57,033 nucleotides of DNA from Candidatus Sulfotelmatobacter kueseliae (GTDB lineage: Bacteria; Acidobacteriota; Terriglobia; Terriglobales; Acidobacteriaceae): contig OMOD01000137.1 of the NCBI GenBank assembly GCA_900290255.1, positions 1-57,033 on the forward strand. Direction: 5' to 3'. The notes under the pieces were generated by a model that worked only from the letters and a program-made list of their open reading frames with translations, did not search any database and had not been told where the DNA came from. Made by a program: the position numbers and the translations under genes. Of this stretch, positions 27,019-36,822 are shown in pieces. Position 1 is the first letter of the stretch, and each line of letters starts with the position of its first letter.

Positions 27019-27726
27019 CTACTTATCACGTGCACTGGAAAAAACTGTTGCCAGTTCACTCGGGCTATCCACCAGCACGTCCGGAGGGTCATCCTCAAAC
27101 GTGTCCGGAGCGAAGCCGTAGGTTACTCCGATCGTCCACAGTCCGGCATTGCGCCCGGTGCGCACGTCCACGTGAGAGTCGCCCACCATCGCACCCTGCT
27201 CCGGGCCGATCCCGTTCTCCGCCAGCAGCTTGCGCGCGCCCTCAGGGTCGGGTTTCTTGCTGGGGAAGCTATTGCCGCCATAAACGTGCGAAAAAAACGG
27301 CCCCAGGCCAAGTGCCTCAACGATCGCCCGCGACGGATTCACCGGTTTATTCGAGAGCACGGCCATTTTGCGCGGCCCGCCGTTTGCGGAGTGCTGAATC
27401 GCCACCAGGGCCTCGGCAATCCCCGGATAGACCGTGGTGTGATCGAGTTTGTGCTCGCGATAATAAGACAGGAAGAACTCCAACCCCTTGCGCACCAGGG
27501 CCTCGTCAACCGTCTCGCCACCCAGCGCGCGCTGAATCAGAATCGGCGCCCCATCGCCCACGTAGCTGGCGATCAAGTCGTCCGGCAACTCGGGCCGTTC
27601 GATATGGCGCAGCGCAGCGTTGACGGAATGCACCAGGTCGAGACGCGAGTCAACCAGCGTGCCGTCGAGGTCGAAGATCACCAGTTTGATGGAGTGCGGG
27701 TCGAATGCGCGGCGCGTGCGGATCAT
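27019..27726 (-). CDS. gph: HAD-family phosphoglycolate phosphatase
   Basis: A 235-aa HAD hydrolase. Motif I is VIFDLDGTLVDS (Asp19 nucleophile, Asp21), motif II is AVLSNKP, and the late motifs are KKPDPEGARKLL and VGDSHVDVRTGRNAG. The cap is of the small helical type used by Gph, which clears 2-phosphoglycolate from DNA repair or photorespiration. The ATG at 27726 has GAGAGAGC before it. It is divergent from arsR with about 170 nt between. Confidence 0.88.
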   Translation of the reverse strand: MIRTRRAFDPHSIKLVIFDLDGTLVDSRLDLVHSVNAALRHIERPELPDDLIASYVGDGAPILIQRALGGETVDEALVRKGLEFFLSYYREHKLDHTTVYPGIAEALVAIQHSANGGPRKMAVLSNKPVNPSRAIVEALGLGPFFSHVYGGNSFPSKKPDPEGARKLLAENGIGPEQGAMVGDSHVDVRTGRNAGLWTIGVTYGFAPDTFEDDPPDVLVDSPSELATVFSSARDK

Positions 27727-27802
27727 GCTCTCTCAGGATAAAGCACGCGGCAGGCAGGCGTCAGCTTTCGGCGAAGGCGTGTGGGTCCGGGTCGGCGCCT
27801 GT

Positions 27803-27862
27803 CCGGAGCGAAGTCGAGGGAACCCGGACAGGCCGAGCGAAGCTTGGCGGCTTCCGCCCAGT
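27803..27862. repeat. Dispersed double-hairpin element
   Basis: CCGGAGCGAAGTCGAGGG is followed by GGCCGAGCGAAGCTTGGCGG and a GCTTCCGCCC end. Related copies occur at about 22709-22800 and, in part, inside the DUF255 gene at about 38595-38640. Confidence 0.6.
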
Positions 27863-27899
27863 TGCGACGATGCCATATTTCTGGTAACATCGAAATATG
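27862..27899 (+). promoter_or_regulatory. arsR promoter and operator (leaderless)
   Basis: TTGCGA (27862-27867), 17-nt spacer, TAACAT (27885-27890). The ATG follows after 6 nt. A perfect 8-bp inverted repeat, CATATTTC-N10-GAAATATG (27874-27899), encloses the -10 box and ends with the start codon, an ideal place for ArsR to block transcription. Confidence 0.75.
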
Positions 27900-28268
27900 T
27901 GGGCAACCTCGACCAAAGTCCCTCTCCTCACCAAGTCCGCCGAACGCGTGGCCAAGTACGCCGACATGTTCTCCGCCATGGGCACCGAGCCGCGCCTGCG
28001 CATCATGCAGCTCTTGCTGTCGGCGCACCCCGAGGGCCTCGTCGTCAGCGATATTCAATCCGAGTTGGAGATTCCCAACTCAACCCTCTCTCATCACCTG
28101 GACAAGCTGCGAACCGAAGATCTGGTCGAAGTGAAACGGGAAGGCACGTTCCTGCGCTACACCGCCAATACCGAAGCCCTGCAGGAGTTGCTGCAATTTC
28201 TCTACGCCGAGTGCTGCACCCGCAATAAGGCGCTCCGGCCGCAAGACATCGTGCAAATCTGCAAATAG
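27897..28268 (+). CDS. arsR: ArsR-family repressor
   Basis: A 123-aa winged-helix protein. The recognition helix region reads EIPNSTLSHHLDKLRTEDLV, followed by a wing (VKREGTFLRYTA). A vicinal pair CysCys in LYAECCTRNK near the C-terminus is a likely arsenite-binding site. It should repress the ars genes and release DNA on binding As(III). The operator-like inverted repeat overlaps its own start. The arsM gene follows after 9 nt. Confidence 0.92.
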   Translation: MWATSTKVPLLTKSAERVAKYADMFSAMGTEPRLRIMQLLLSAHPEGLVVSDIQSELEIPNSTLSHHLDKLRTEDLVEVKREGTFLRYTANTEALQELLQFLYAECCTRNKALRPQDIVQICK

Positions 28269-28277
28269 GAGTCATTC

Positions 28278-29117
28278 ATGAGCATCGCTGAAACTACCGA
28301 TATCAAGGAAGTTGTGAAACAGAAATATGGAGAAGCCGCCCTGCGCGTTAAATCCGGCGGAAGTTCCTGCTGCGGCGCGGCTCCAGGCACCGGCTGTGCC
28401 GATCCGATCACTTCGAACCTCTACGAAGCTTCGCAAATCGGACAGATTCCCGAGGAAGCCCTGCTGGCTTCGCTCGGCTGCGGCAATCCCACGGCACTGG
28501 CTCAACTGAAGCCCGGCGAAATCGTCCTCGACCTCGGTTCCGGCGGCGGCATTGACGTTCTGCTCTCCGCGCGCCGGGTCGGCCCCACGGGCAAAGCTTA
28601 TGGCCTCGACATGACCGACGAAATGCTGGCGCTGGCCAACCAGAACAAACGCAAAGCGGAAGTCGAGAATGTCGAGTTCCTGAAAGGCGAGATCGAGAAC
28701 ATCCCGCTGCCCGACAATTCCGTTGACGTGATCATCTCCAACTGCGTCATCAATCTCTCGGCCGACAAGGACAAAGTTTTGCGCGAAGCGTTCCGCGTGC
28801 TGAAGCCGGGCGGCCGCTTTGCCGTCTCTGACGTGGTCACTCGCGGCGAGATTCTCCCCGAGATTCGGCAGAGCGTGCTGGCTTGGGTAGGTTGCTTGGC
28901 GGGTGCGCTCGACGAAAACGAATACCGCAGCAAGCTCGCGGCAGCCGGATTCGAGCAGATTGAGATCGAGCCCACGCGCGTCTATCGTGCCGAAGACGCC
29001 CGCGAAACTCTAGCCGGGCAGGGAATTGGTGTGGATGCCATCGCCCCGCAGGTGGATGGAAAGTTCCTGAGCGCCTTCATCCGGGCCACGAAGCCGAATC
29101 GGGTTCAGAGATTCTAG
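28278..29117 (+). CDS. arsM: Arsenite S-adenosylmethionine methyltransferase
   Basis: A 279-aa class I methyltransferase. SAM motif I is [16 protein letters not shown]. The conserved Cys residues match ArsM: Cys68 in LGCGNP, Cys156 in SNCVINLS and Cys206 in WVGCLAGAL; a Cys-rich N-terminus ([12 protein letters not shown]) is also present. It methylates arsenite, giving volatile or less retained species. TAGGAG lies upstream of the ATG, 9 nt after arsR. Its last codons run into a heptad array. Confidence 0.95.
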   Translation: MSIAETTDIKEVVKQKYGEAALRVKSGGSSCCGAAPGTGCADPITSNLYEASQIGQIPEEALLASLGCGNPTALAQLKPGEIVLDLGSGGGIDVLLSARRVGPTGKAYGLDMTDEMLALANQNKRKAEVENVEFLKGEIENIPLPDNSVDVIISNCVINLSADKDKVLREAFRVLKPGGRFAVSDVVTRGEILPEIRQSVLAWVGCLAGALDENEYRSKLAAAGFEQIEIEPTRVYRAEDARETLAGQGIGVDAIAPQVDGKFLSAFIRATKPNRVQRF

Positions 29118-29199
29118 ATGGAAGATTCTAGATTGCAGATTTTGACAGCTACTAGAGCCGCGTTGAAATCTGCAATCTGAAATCTGCAATCTAAAATCC
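29109..29199. repeat. Inverted heptad word array between arsM and arsC
   Basis: AGATTCT, AGATGGA, AGATTCT, AGATTGC and AGATTTT (29109-29143) include the last codons of arsM. GAAATCT, GCAATCT, GAAATCT, GCAATCT and AAAATCC (29165-29199) are their near-complements, so the RNA could fold back between the two genes. Confidence 0.75.
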
Positions 29200-29212
29200 T
29201 GCTGTAGTCGGA

Positions 29213-29647
29213 GTGCAACCGTTGTCTGAGGGGAAGAAGCAGCGAGTCTTGATTCTCTGTACCGGCAATGCCGCGCGCAGTCCGATGGCGGAGGGCCTGC
29301 TGCGCCACGACGCCGGCGATCGCTTTGAAGTTCTCAGCGCGGGAGTCCAACCGTGCAAAGTCCGACCCGAAGCGATTGCGGTCTTGCAGGAACTGGGTAT
29401 TGACCTGAGCCAGCATCGCCCGAAGCATGTCGACGAATTTGCCGGCCAGCGCTTCGACTACGTGCTGACCGTCTGCGACCACGCGCGGGAAACTTGTCCT
29501 GTCTTTCCCGCACAGACCCGCACGATCCACCACAGCTTTGTTGACCCCGGAACTTTTCCGGGATCCGAAGAAGAACGGCTGGCACGGTTCCGCAAAATAC
29601 GCGACGAGATTCGCGCATACTTGCGTGCCTTTCCGCCAGAGCCGTGA
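29213..29647 (+). CDS. arsC: ArsC-like arsenate reductase (low-MW phosphatase fold)
   Basis: A 144-aa protein with the P-loop CTGNAARSP (Cys16-x5-Arg22) and the two shuttle cysteines in TVCDHARETCPVFP (Cys88 and Cys95), as in thioredoxin-coupled arsenate reductases. The P-loop Ser/Gln of typical ArsC are replaced (NAARSP), and the extra Cys next to the P-loop found in some relatives is absent. It reduces As(V) to As(III), the substrate of ArsM. The GTG at 29213 is the furthest start; a TTG at 29222 is also possible. No efflux pump gene follows. Confidence 0.85.
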   Translation: MQPLSEGKKQRVLILCTGNAARSPMAEGLLRHDAGDRFEVLSAGVQPCKVRPEAIAVLQELGIDLSQHRPKHVDEFAGQRFDYVLTVCDHARETCPVFPAQTRTIHHSFVDPGTFPGSEEERLARFRKIRDEIRAYLRAFPPEP

Positions 29648-29880
29648 GGTCACAGGGAGTCGCAACGACCGTTCCCGGCAACAGCCAGGCACCAGCGATC
29701 CAGTTACAAACCGCCGTTCCCGAGATTGCACTTCCGCACTTTGCCAACTCCTGATCAGCGTTTACAATGCAACCAGCTTCATGATCGCGGTGGGTTTTGC
29801 TTACCGCAGGGGTTGCTGGGGTTCGTGAGATTACCGCAAGGCTGCCCCGAATCCAGCGCAGGCAGGAAACATAGAACCGG

Positions 29881-32130
29881 ATGGCGACCACAAAGACCGA
29901 TCCCAAGCTGACGAATGGCAGAAAGGCCAAGCTTTATGAGGGCCTCACGGCCGACCGGCTCATCCAGGCCTACCGCCTGATGTACACTTCCCGGCGCATT
30001 GACGACCGGGAAATCCTGCTCAAGCGCCAGCAAAAAATATTCTTCCAGATGTCGGGCGCCGGGCATGAGGGCATCGGCGTGGCCGCGGGGCTGGCGCTCA
30101 AGCCGGGATACGACTGGTTCTATCCCTACTATCGTGATCGCGCGCTGTGCCTGGCGCTCGGGGTCAAGCCCTACGACATGTTTCTGCAAGGTGTAGGCGC
30201 GGCCAACGACCCCAGTTCCGGCGGACGCCAGATGCCTTCCCACTGGAGCTATCCCGCGCTCCACATCGTCACCCAGTCGTCGCCCACGGGATCGCAGATT
30301 CTGCAGGCGGTGGGCTGCGCCGAGGGCGGACGCTATTTTGCGCGTCATCCCAAGGCAGCAGAGCTCCCTGCGAACCCACTTCTCGCAAAAGAAGGGAGAA
30401 ATGGGGCACCCAACGCAGGGGTGGACTATCGGCAGTTTAAGGAAGTAACCTTCCGCGACGATGAGGTCACTTACGTCTCGCTGGGGGATGGTAGTTCCAG
30501 CGAAGGCGAATTCTGGGAAGCCATGAACGCGGCAGCGCTGGGCAAGCTACCCGTCATCTTCTGCGTCGAAGACAACGGCTACGCGATCTCTGTGCCGGTG
30601 GAAGTGCAGACTGCCGGCGGAAGCATTTCGCGCCTCGTCTCAGGCTTTCCCAACTTCCACTTCGAAGAAGTCGACGGCACCGACCCCGTGGCCAGCTACG
30701 GAGCTTTTTCGCGCGCGGTCGAATACTGCCGCGAAGGACACGGCCCCGCCTTCGTGCACGCTCATGTGATCCGTCCGTATTCGCACTCGCTGTCCGACGA
30801 TGAGCGCCTCTACCGTCCTGATGCTGAGCGCGAGCGCGACGCACAGCGCGATCCCGTGACCCGCACCCAGATGTTCCTGCTGCGCGAAGGCATTCTCGAC
30901 GACAAAGGGATCAACCAGCTGGAAAAGGAAGTCGAGGCCGAACTGCAGGCCGCGGTGGATCTGGCGCTCGAAGCGCTCCCGCCCGCGCCCGAATCGATCA
31001 TGGAATACCTCTATTCACCCAAGATTGATCCGGCCTCGCCGGAGTTCGATACCCGGCCGGCGCAGCCAGAAACTGCGACGTCCGATGGGAAGAAGCCGAC
31101 GACCAAAACCATGGCGGATCTGATCAACGCCACGCTGCGCGACGAAATGAAGCGCGACGAGCGCATCATCGTCTTCGGCGAGGACGTCGCCGACGTCAGC
31201 CGCGAGGAATATCTGAAACGCAAGCTGGTCAAGGGCAAGGGTGGAGTCTTCAAGCTCACGTTCGGCCTGCAGAACGAATTCGGCAGCGATCGCGTGTTCA
31301 ACTCGCCGCTGGCCGAGGCCGCCATCGTCGGCCGCGCCACCGGCATGGCCACGCGCGGCTTGAAACCGGTGGTCGAGATTCAATTCTTCGACTACATCTG
31401 GCCCGCGATGATGCAGATTCGGGACGAGCTCAGCGTCATCCGCTGGCGCTCAAACAACGGATTTTCGTGCCCGGTGGTGATTCGCGTCGCCATTGGCGGA
31501 TACCTCACCGGCGGAGCCATCTATCACTCGCAGTGCGGCGAGAGTATCTTCACCCACATGCCGGGCCTGCGCGTGGTCTTTCCCTCGAATGCGCTCGATG
31601 CCGCCGGCCTGCTGCGCACCGCAATCCGCTGCGACGACCCGGTGCTCTTCCTCGAGCACAAGCGTCTTTATCGCGAACCGTTCGGCCGCGCGCCTTATCC
31701 CGGACCGGAGTACATGATTCCGTTCGGCAAGGCGCAAATCGTCCACCCCGGCGATAACCTGACCGTGATCACCTATGGCGCGGTCGTGCCGCGCGCGCTG
31801 CAGGCCGCGCAGAAGCTGGAGCGCGAGCGGGGAGTAAAGGTCGAACTGATTGACCTGCGCTGCCTGAATCCGTTTGACTGGGACGCGATCGCGGCCTCGG
31901 TCACGAAGACGAACCGCGTGCTCGTCGCCTACGAAGACACGCTGAGTTGGGGCTATGGAGCCGAGATCGCCGCCCGCATTGCCGACCAACTCTTCGACAA
32001 GCTCGACGCCCCCGTCCGCCGCGTCGCCGCCAAAGACACTTTCGTCGCCTATCAGCCCATCCTGGAGGACGCCATCCTGCCCCAGCCGAACGATCTTTTC
32101 CTGGCGATGAAGGAACTGGCGGAATATTAA
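29881..32130 (+). CDS. 2-oxoacid dehydrogenase E1 component, alpha-beta fusion
   Basis: A 749-aa fusion. The alpha part (about 20-365) has the thiamine-diphosphate motif [15 protein letters not shown] and [10 protein letters not shown]. The beta part (about 385-749) starts [21 protein letters not shown] and has [16 protein letters not shown] and the C-terminal transketolase domain. It decarboxylates pyruvate or branched-chain 2-oxoacids in a multienzyme complex; the substrate is not decided by sequence alone. An insert of about 24 residues (about 160-184) coincides with a hairpin repeat in the DNA. The E2 and E3 genes are not in this window. Confidence 0.93.
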   Translation: MATTKTDPKLTNGRKAKLYEGLTADRLIQAYRLMYTSRRIDDREILLKRQQKIFFQMSGAGHEGIGVAAGLALKPGYDWFYPYYRDRALCLALGVKPYDMFLQGVGAANDPSSGGRQMPSHWSYPALHIVTQSSPTGSQILQAVGCAEGGRYFARHPKAAELPANPLLAKEGRNGAPNAGVDYRQFKEVTFRDDEVTYVSLGDGSSSEGEFWEAMNAAALGKLPVIFCVEDNGYAISVPVEVQTAGGSISRLVSGFPNFHFEEVDGTDPVASYGAFSRAVEYCREGHGPAFVHAHVIRPYSHSLSDDERLYRPDAERERDAQRDPVTRTQMFLLREGILDDKGINQLEKEVEAELQAAVDLALEALPPAPESIMEYLYSPKIDPASPEFDTRPAQPETATSDGKKPTTKTMADLINATLRDEMKRDERIIVFGEDVADVSREEYLKRKLVKGKGGVFKLTFGLQNEFGSDRVFNSPLAEAAIVGRATGMATRGLKPVVEIQFFDYIWPAMMQIRDELSVIRWRSNNGFSCPVVIRVAIGGYLTGGAIYHSQCGESIFTHMPGLRVVFPSNALDAAGLLRTAIRCDDPVLFLEHKRLYREPFGRAPYPGPEYMIPFGKAQIVHPGDNLTVITYGAVVPRALQAAQKLERERGVKVELIDLRCLNPFDWDAIAASVTKTNRVLVAYEDTLSWGYGAEIAARIADQLFDKLDAPVRRVAAKDTFVAYQPILEDAILPQPNDLFLAMKELAEY
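30386..30422. repeat. Hairpin repeat inserted in the E1 coding sequence
   Basis: CCCACTTCTC, a short A-rich loop region and GGAGAAATGGGG form an inverted repeat, read in frame as low-complexity residues within the alpha part of E1. Confidence 0.6.
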
Positions 32131-32134
32131 GAGT

Positions 32135-32200
32135 GGAGCCCCGGACGCCCTCGTCCGGGGAAGATCCCGGCGGACGAGGGCGTCCGCCGCTCCAGCCAAT
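32135..32200. repeat. Hairpin repeat downstream of the E1 gene, terminator-like
   Basis: GGACGCCCTCGTCC and GGACGAGGGCGTCC occur as inverted copies within 70 bp, each itself palindromic. It lies between the convergent E1 and aquaporin genes, so it may end both transcripts; there is no clear T run. Confidence 0.6.
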
Positions 32201-32215
32201 CCGTGACTCGGCTTT

Positions 32216-32908
32216 CTATTCCCCGAACAGTGTCTTGTAGATTCCGCCGCCGAGCGCGCCGCCGATCAGCGGTGCGACCCAGAACATCCACAACTGTTGC
32301 AGCGCCCAGCCGCCGGCGAAGATCGCGGGGCCGGTGCTGCGGGCCGGGTTCACGGAAGTATTCGTCACCGGGATGCCGACGAGGTGAATCAGCGTCAGGC
32401 AAAGGCCGATGGCCAGGGGCGCAAATCCTTTCGGCGCGCGGTTGTCGGTTGCGCCCATGATCACAATCAGGAAGAAGGCGGTCAACACAACCTCGGCGAT
32501 GAAGCATGCCAGCAGGGAATATCCCTGGGGCGAATTGGCCCCGTAGCCGTTACAGGCGAACCCGGCGTGCACATCGAAGTTGGTCATTCCGCTGGCAATA
32601 ATGTAGAGCACGCCTGCGGCGGCGATTGCCCCCGCCACCTGCGCAATGACGTAGTGCAGCAGTTCCGAGGCAGGGAAGCGCTTGCCGACCACCAGTCCCA
32701 CGCTCACCGCCGGATTGAAGTGGCCGCCTGAGATATGCCCGACCGCATAAACCATGGTCAGGACGGTGAGGCCGAAGGCCAAAGCGACGCCGGCGTATCC
32801 GACGCCGACGTTAGGAACTCCTGCGGCCAGCACGGCGGCGCCGCATCCGCCAAAGACCAGCCAGAAGGTTCCAAAGAATTCCGCGAGCGCGCGTTTACCG
32901 ATAGGCAT
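32216..32908 (-). CDS. aqpZ: Aquaporin Z
   Basis: A 230-aa six-helix channel. Both NPA loops are present ([10 protein letters not shown] and TSVNPARS). The pore residues before the second loop, [18 protein letters not shown], keep the His and Arg of water-selective AqpZ rather than the smaller residues of glycerol/arsenite channels. The start is ATG 32908, with AAGGAG upstream; the longer frame adds an unlikely N-terminus. It converges with E1. Confidence 0.95.
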   Translation of the reverse strand: MPIGKRALAEFFGTFWLVFGGCGAAVLAAGVPNVGVGYAGVALAFGLTVLTMVYAVGHISGGHFNPAVSVGLVVGKRFPASELLHYVIAQVAGAIAAAGVLYIIASGMTNFDVHAGFACNGYGANSPQGYSLLACFIAEVVLTAFFLIVIMGATDNRAPKGFAPLAIGLCLTLIHLVGIPVTNTSVNPARSTGPAIFAGGWALQQLWMFWVAPLIGGALGGGIYKTLFGE

Positions 32909-33192
32909 GGGGGATCTCCTTAACGTTGCGTATAGGAATATTGTGATGTGGGCGAAGTCTGTGCGGCCAGAAGCGTAGCACACCAGAATCGGAATCAGAA
33001 GCAAGAATTAGCCGCATCAAAATATCCAACTTGTGCCGCGATTGTTGGCCCCGGATCCGCGCCGATCTTCACGGATCACTCCCGACGCCTCCTGGTGTAT
33101 CGGTGGCGATCCGTACCATCCGTGGCTGTGTTTTTACCAGGTTACGAACGCTTTCCCCGCAAGCCGATCCTGATTGTCCGTTCTGCCGGGCA

Positions 33193-34722
33193 ATGCTAGG
33201 CTCCAAAATAGTGGGCTCCACCTATGCCAATCCGTTGAAATCGAACCCTGCCACGCCGGGCCGGATGGCGCAATGGCTGCATTCCGGCGGGGCAGAGGTC
33301 TGGATCAAATTTTTGTTGTCGCTGGTGGGCCTGGGGCTGGCTTTCGCTGCGGCGCTTTTTTCCACCGTTTCGCGCGACGCTGGCTACGTCTGGGCGACGG
33401 TGATTCTGGCGTCGGTCTCGCTGATCCTCGCTACCTGGGTTGGACTGGTCACCGTGCCCTATCTGGCGCGGCGTGTAGCCGTCGAGCGGCTGCGCGAATC
33501 GTTTGATTACGACGTAACCCGGATCGGCGTTATTTACGTGCTGGTGACCTTGGTGATCGGCATCGCCGCGCTCAACACCGGCAATAATCTCCTCTACATT
33601 GTGGTCGCAGCCATGCTGGCGGCGATTCTGGTCTCCGGCTTCGTCTCCGCCTGGGTGCTGCGCTGGCTTGAGCTTGACGTCCGCCTGCCCGAGCACGTAT
33701 TCGCCGGACGCGCTGTGCGCGGCCGTATCGTACTCTATAATCCGCGTAATCTTTTGCCCTCGTTTTCCGTACGGGTGGTTTCTACCCGCAAGAAAACCAA
33801 GGCGGCCAAGCAGTGGAAATGGGAGGCGTCCACGTTTGCCTTTCCCTTTCACCGTCCGCCAGAGCGGCAATGGCTGCGCCTTCCCGACCGCAAGTTGCGC
33901 CGGGTGACGGCCGATCCGCCGCCGGCCGGCATCTTCGAAGGTATGGCCTATTTCCCGTATGTCCCACCGAAAGCCGAATTGTCGGCCGACTTGGATCTCA
34001 AGTTCGAGCGCCGCGGACGTTACCGCGAAGACGGCTTTGGCCTGGCAACTCGCTTCCCCTTCGCATTCCTGACCAAGACGCGGCACGTGTCATTGTCGCG
34101 GGAAGTGCTGGTGTATCCCCGGGTCGAGCTCACCGAGGAGTTTTTCGAAATTCTGCCGCTGGTGCGCGGCGAGTGGGCCAGCCTGGTGCGTGGCCGCGGA
34201 GCCGATCTTTACCGCATTCGGGAGTATGTGTCCGAAGATTCCGCCCGCCACGTGGACTGGAAGGCGACGGCCAAGTCCGGTTCGCTGAAAGTCCGCGAAT
34301 TCACGCGCGAAGACGAGCGCAAGCTGTGCATCGTTTTCGATAATCCGGAAGCCGGGATGATTGGTGAGACGGCCTACGAGAAAGCGGTCGATCTGGCTGC
34401 CTCGCTCGCCTGGCGTTTTGCCGAGCAGAACGGTGAGGTTTCGTTTGCCGTTCCGGGATATTCTCGTACCCGCGATCTCCACGAGTTTCTGCGCTGGCTG
34501 GCGGTGATCGAACCGGGGTCGCGGGCCTCGACCAACCCCGAGCTCCAGGCGCACCGTGCCTCAAGAGATGCATTGGCCGCAATGAACCTGGGCAGTACAG
34601 GTGATTACAACATCGTCGTCACAGCCCGTTCCCGCGGGACCCTGCCCACGGATCTGTGGAACTGTTCCTACTTTGTGTTCATCGGGAACGACGCATCGGC
34701 TAGAACGAGATCGAAGCACTAA
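33193..34722 (+). CDS. DUF58 family membrane protein
   Basis: About 509 aa. Membrane segments lie near the N-terminus (WIKFLLSLVGLGLAFAAALF, WATVILASVSLILATWVGLV, then two more around IGVIYVLVTLVIGIAAL and LLYIVVAAMLAAILVSGFV). A beta-rich region follows, then the DUF58 motif (YRIREYVSEDSARHVDWKATA). The family often works with MoxR AAA+ ATPases and vWA proteins, neither of which is next to it here. The start is uncertain: ATG 33193 or ATG 33265, neither with a good Shine-Dalgarno. Confidence 0.85.
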   Translation: MLGSKIVGSTYANPLKSNPATPGRMAQWLHSGGAEVWIKFLLSLVGLGLAFAAALFSTVSRDAGYVWATVILASVSLILATWVGLVTVPYLARRVAVERLRESFDYDVTRIGVIYVLVTLVIGIAALNTGNNLLYIVVAAMLAAILVSGFVSAWVLRWLELDVRLPEHVFAGRAVRGRIVLYNPRNLLPSFSVRVVSTRKKTKAAKQWKWEASTFAFPFHRPPERQWLRLPDRKLRRVTADPPPAGIFEGMAYFPYVPPKAELSADLDLKFERRGRYREDGFGLATRFPFAFLTKTRHVSLSREVLVYPRVELTEEFFEILPLVRGEWASLVRGRGADLYRIREYVSEDSARHVDWKATAKSGSLKVREFTREDERKLCIVFDNPEAGMIGETAYEKAVDLAASLAWRFAEQNGEVSFAVPGYSRTRDLHEFLRWLAVIEPGSRASTNPELQAHRASRDALAAMNLGSTGDYNIVVTARSRGTLPTDLWNCSYFVFIGNDASARTRSKH

Positions 34723-34913
34723 GTGCTTAGCCCTTTGTTCCGGGCAGCGCCGGGGCCATCCGGTACCCCTCCCCGCCGCATACCGTCCCGGTCTGGCGAA
34801 TTTCTTGTACTTTTTCGTTTTTTCTTCTTTTCTTCCGCCGGCGTTTCAGCATATACTCCCGCCTCTGTAGTGTTCGTGGACAGCTCGAAACTTCTGAAGT
34901 CGGGAGGTGTCCG

Positions 34914-35345
34914 ATGCGCATCTGCGACCTGATCAAGAATCAGGATACCTATCAGGCGGAACTGGGCCACACCGTGTTCGAAACGGTGCAAGCCATGGTC
35001 GAGCGCAACATCGGCGCCGTACCGGTTCTGCACAAGGGCAAACTGGTCGGCATTTTTTCCGAGCGCGATCTCATGAAACGGGTCGTTGCTGAAGGCCGCG
35101 ATCCTGTCAGCACCTGCCTGGCCGAGGTCATGACGGACGATCCCTTAACCGTCAGCATGAATGAGGATCTGGAAAGCTGCATGACCCTGATGCGGCGCCA
35201 CAATTTCCGACATCTCCCAGTCTGCCACGACGGACACCTCATCGGCATGGTCTCGCTGCGGGATATCCTGCTGCACGACCTGGATGCGAAGGATGATGAG
35301 GTACGCATGATGCGGGCCTACATTCACTCCATGCCTGACGCGTAG
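34914..35345 (+). CDS. Tandem CBS domain protein
   Basis: A 143-aa protein made of two CBS domains (about 5-60 and 75-130). Characteristic segments are NIGAVPVLHKGKLVGIFSERDLMKR and HNFRHLPVCHDGHLIGMVSLRDIL. Such proteins bind adenosyl nucleotides and signal energy state. GGGAGG precedes the ATG. The upstream 190-nt spacer has a pyrimidine-rich run and a possible TATACT -10 at about 34852. Confidence 0.92.
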   Translation: MRICDLIKNQDTYQAELGHTVFETVQAMVERNIGAVPVLHKGKLVGIFSERDLMKRVVAEGRDPVSTCLAEVMTDDPLTVSMNEDLESCMTLMRRHNFRHLPVCHDGHLIGMVSLRDILLHDLDAKDDEVRMMRAYIHSMPDA

Positions 35346-35412
35346 GCTGGCGCCTGCTCCGAAGAGAGCCGCAGACAGCCGCAAAACGCCCCTGAGTTGA
35401 CCTCACTCCCCC

Positions 35413-35431
35413 GGGCGGGCTCTGCCCGCCC
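35413..35431. terminator. GC-rich hairpin after the CBS gene
   Basis: GGGCGGGC-TCT-GCCCGCCC, an 8-bp perfect stem 68 nt after the stop. There is no T tract, so termination is only possible. Confidence 0.35.
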
Positions 35432-35437
35432 TGCGAT

Positions 35438-35458
35438 GGTAACGTTACGTAGGTTACC
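35438..35458. promoter_or_regulatory. Operator-like palindrome
   Basis: GGTAAC and GTTACC arms enclose a spacer that itself holds GTTACG. It lies about 130 nt before the membrane-protein gene. Confidence 0.35.
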
Positions 35459-35585
35459 AAAGTGCATTGAACTGAGGTTGACGAGAGGCTAACGTAGCTC
35501 TTACCGAGCCGAAGACAACTACTTGAGCCCGGATCCACGAACCTGACCTCGGCTGGTGTTGCCGGGGGCTGGCGATGGCCACACC

Positions 35586-36509
35586 ATGCGCGATAAAGCG
35601 ATGATCCTTTACTACGCGTATTACGCGCTCTGGTTTGCGCAGCCCGCGCTCCAGTTGGGGATTGCTGCGCTCATGCTGCGGCGAGGATTGCACCGCCAGT
35701 TCAAGTTCTTTTTCGGCTACATTGCCACCCAGCTCGTTACCTTCGGCATCACCTTCCCCACGCAGGGGCGCGGCACTGCCGCTTTCTATCTCTACTGGAC
35801 GTGCAGCGCCGTCAGCGTAGCCTTCGGCTTTGGAGTGATTCACGAAGTGTTCGTGGATGTCTTTCGCTCGTTCCACACCTTGCGCGACCTGGGTACGGTG
35901 CTCTTCAAGTGGGCTGGTCTGGTGATGCTCCTGGTAGCTGGCGTGGTGTCGGTTTCCAGCAACTCCACTACGATGGCACCGTGGATGCAAGCCATTACTA
36001 CCACGCAACGCTGCTTGCGCATGATCCAGGTCGGGATGGTTCTGTTCCTGCTCTTCTTTGCCCGATACTTGGGCATTAGCCGTCGTCGCCACAGTTTCGG
36101 TATTGCTTTAGGGTTCGGCTCCTTCGCCATTGTCGAACTTACCCTGATTGCTTCCTGGGTTGGGAACCACCTTCAGAATCCGTGGATGAGTATCGTCAAC
36201 ATGAGCGCCTACAACCTCAGCCTCGGATTGTGGCTGGGCTACCTTGTCGCCAAGAGCCCAGAGCGCAACGCTTCCAACACGCTGTTGCAGCCACAGCGAT
36301 GGGAACAGAGCCTCTCTGACATACAACACCCGCTTCCCGCAGATTCCCTGATCCCGATGTTTGAAGGGATGGTGGACCGCGCTTTGTCGCGCACCCGGCC
36401 GGATGCACCATCGGGCGACAAACCGGGAACGGCTCCGATGGCTAGGAGCGCTGCGGTCGGTGGGAGCAGCTTTAGTCTCTCGGGAGCAGAGGCCAGCACA
36501 AAAAGCTAG
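35586..36509 (+). CDS. Multi-pass membrane protein of unknown function
   Basis: A 307-aa protein with about seven membrane helices in the first 215 residues (e.g. ALWFAQPALQLGIAALML, LVMLLVAGVVSVSS, VGMVLFLLFFARYLGI). A soluble Ser/Ala/Pro-rich tail of about 90 residues follows. I do not recognise the family; the style is that of conserved acidobacterial membrane proteins. The ATG at 35586 is chosen over 35556 because the hydrophobic part starts soon after it; the Shine-Dalgarno is weak for both. Confidence 0.75.
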   Translation: MRDKAMILYYAYYALWFAQPALQLGIAALMLRRGLHRQFKFFFGYIATQLVTFGITFPTQGRGTAAFYLYWTCSAVSVAFGFGVIHEVFVDVFRSFHTLRDLGTVLFKWAGLVMLLVAGVVSVSSNSTTMAPWMQAITTTQRCLRMIQVGMVLFLLFFARYLGISRRRHSFGIALGFGSFAIVELTLIASWVGNHLQNPWMSIVNMSAYNLSLGLWLGYLVAKSPERNASNTLLQPQRWEQSLSDIQHPLPADSLIPMFEGMVDRALSRTRPDAPSGDKPGTAPMARSAAVGGSSFSLSGAEASTKS

Positions 36510-36822
36510 TCGCACCCGCGACCGGCTTCAACTTATCTTGTCCTGCCCGTTGTCCGGAAAATGTAAAACACTCCGGGCCCGCTAGGCTGTGCCAGCCCTT
36601 GGCGCAGATAAATCGTGTAAACGATTAAGTGGACACAGTAAGCTATTGATAACACACAGCTTAATGTACTATTGGTTTTCGCTGGTCGAAACCCTGCTAC
36701 CAAGCCGCACGCGGAATGGTGAAAATTATTGCACACAGGGCTTGACGGGTGACTTATAATGCGGGTCCGCGCCGAATGCCACTTCCTTGGGGCACTCAGC
36801 GCGGTTACCAAGGAGAACACCC
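36510..36822. other. AT-richer spacer with two inverted repeats
   Basis: No gene is seen in the first 260 bp. AATCGT-GTAA-ACGATT lies at about 36611-36627, and TAAGCT/AGCTTA arms with a 12-nt spacer lie at about 36640-36663. A TATAAT at 36755-36760 is the likely -10 of the small secreted-peptide gene; its -35 is weak (TTGCAC, too far). Confidence 0.5.

Noticed and set aside
34794..34810. TGGC...TTGTA before the CBS gene as a sigma-54 promoter
   Set aside because: The essential GC is GT, and no activator-like repeat is near.
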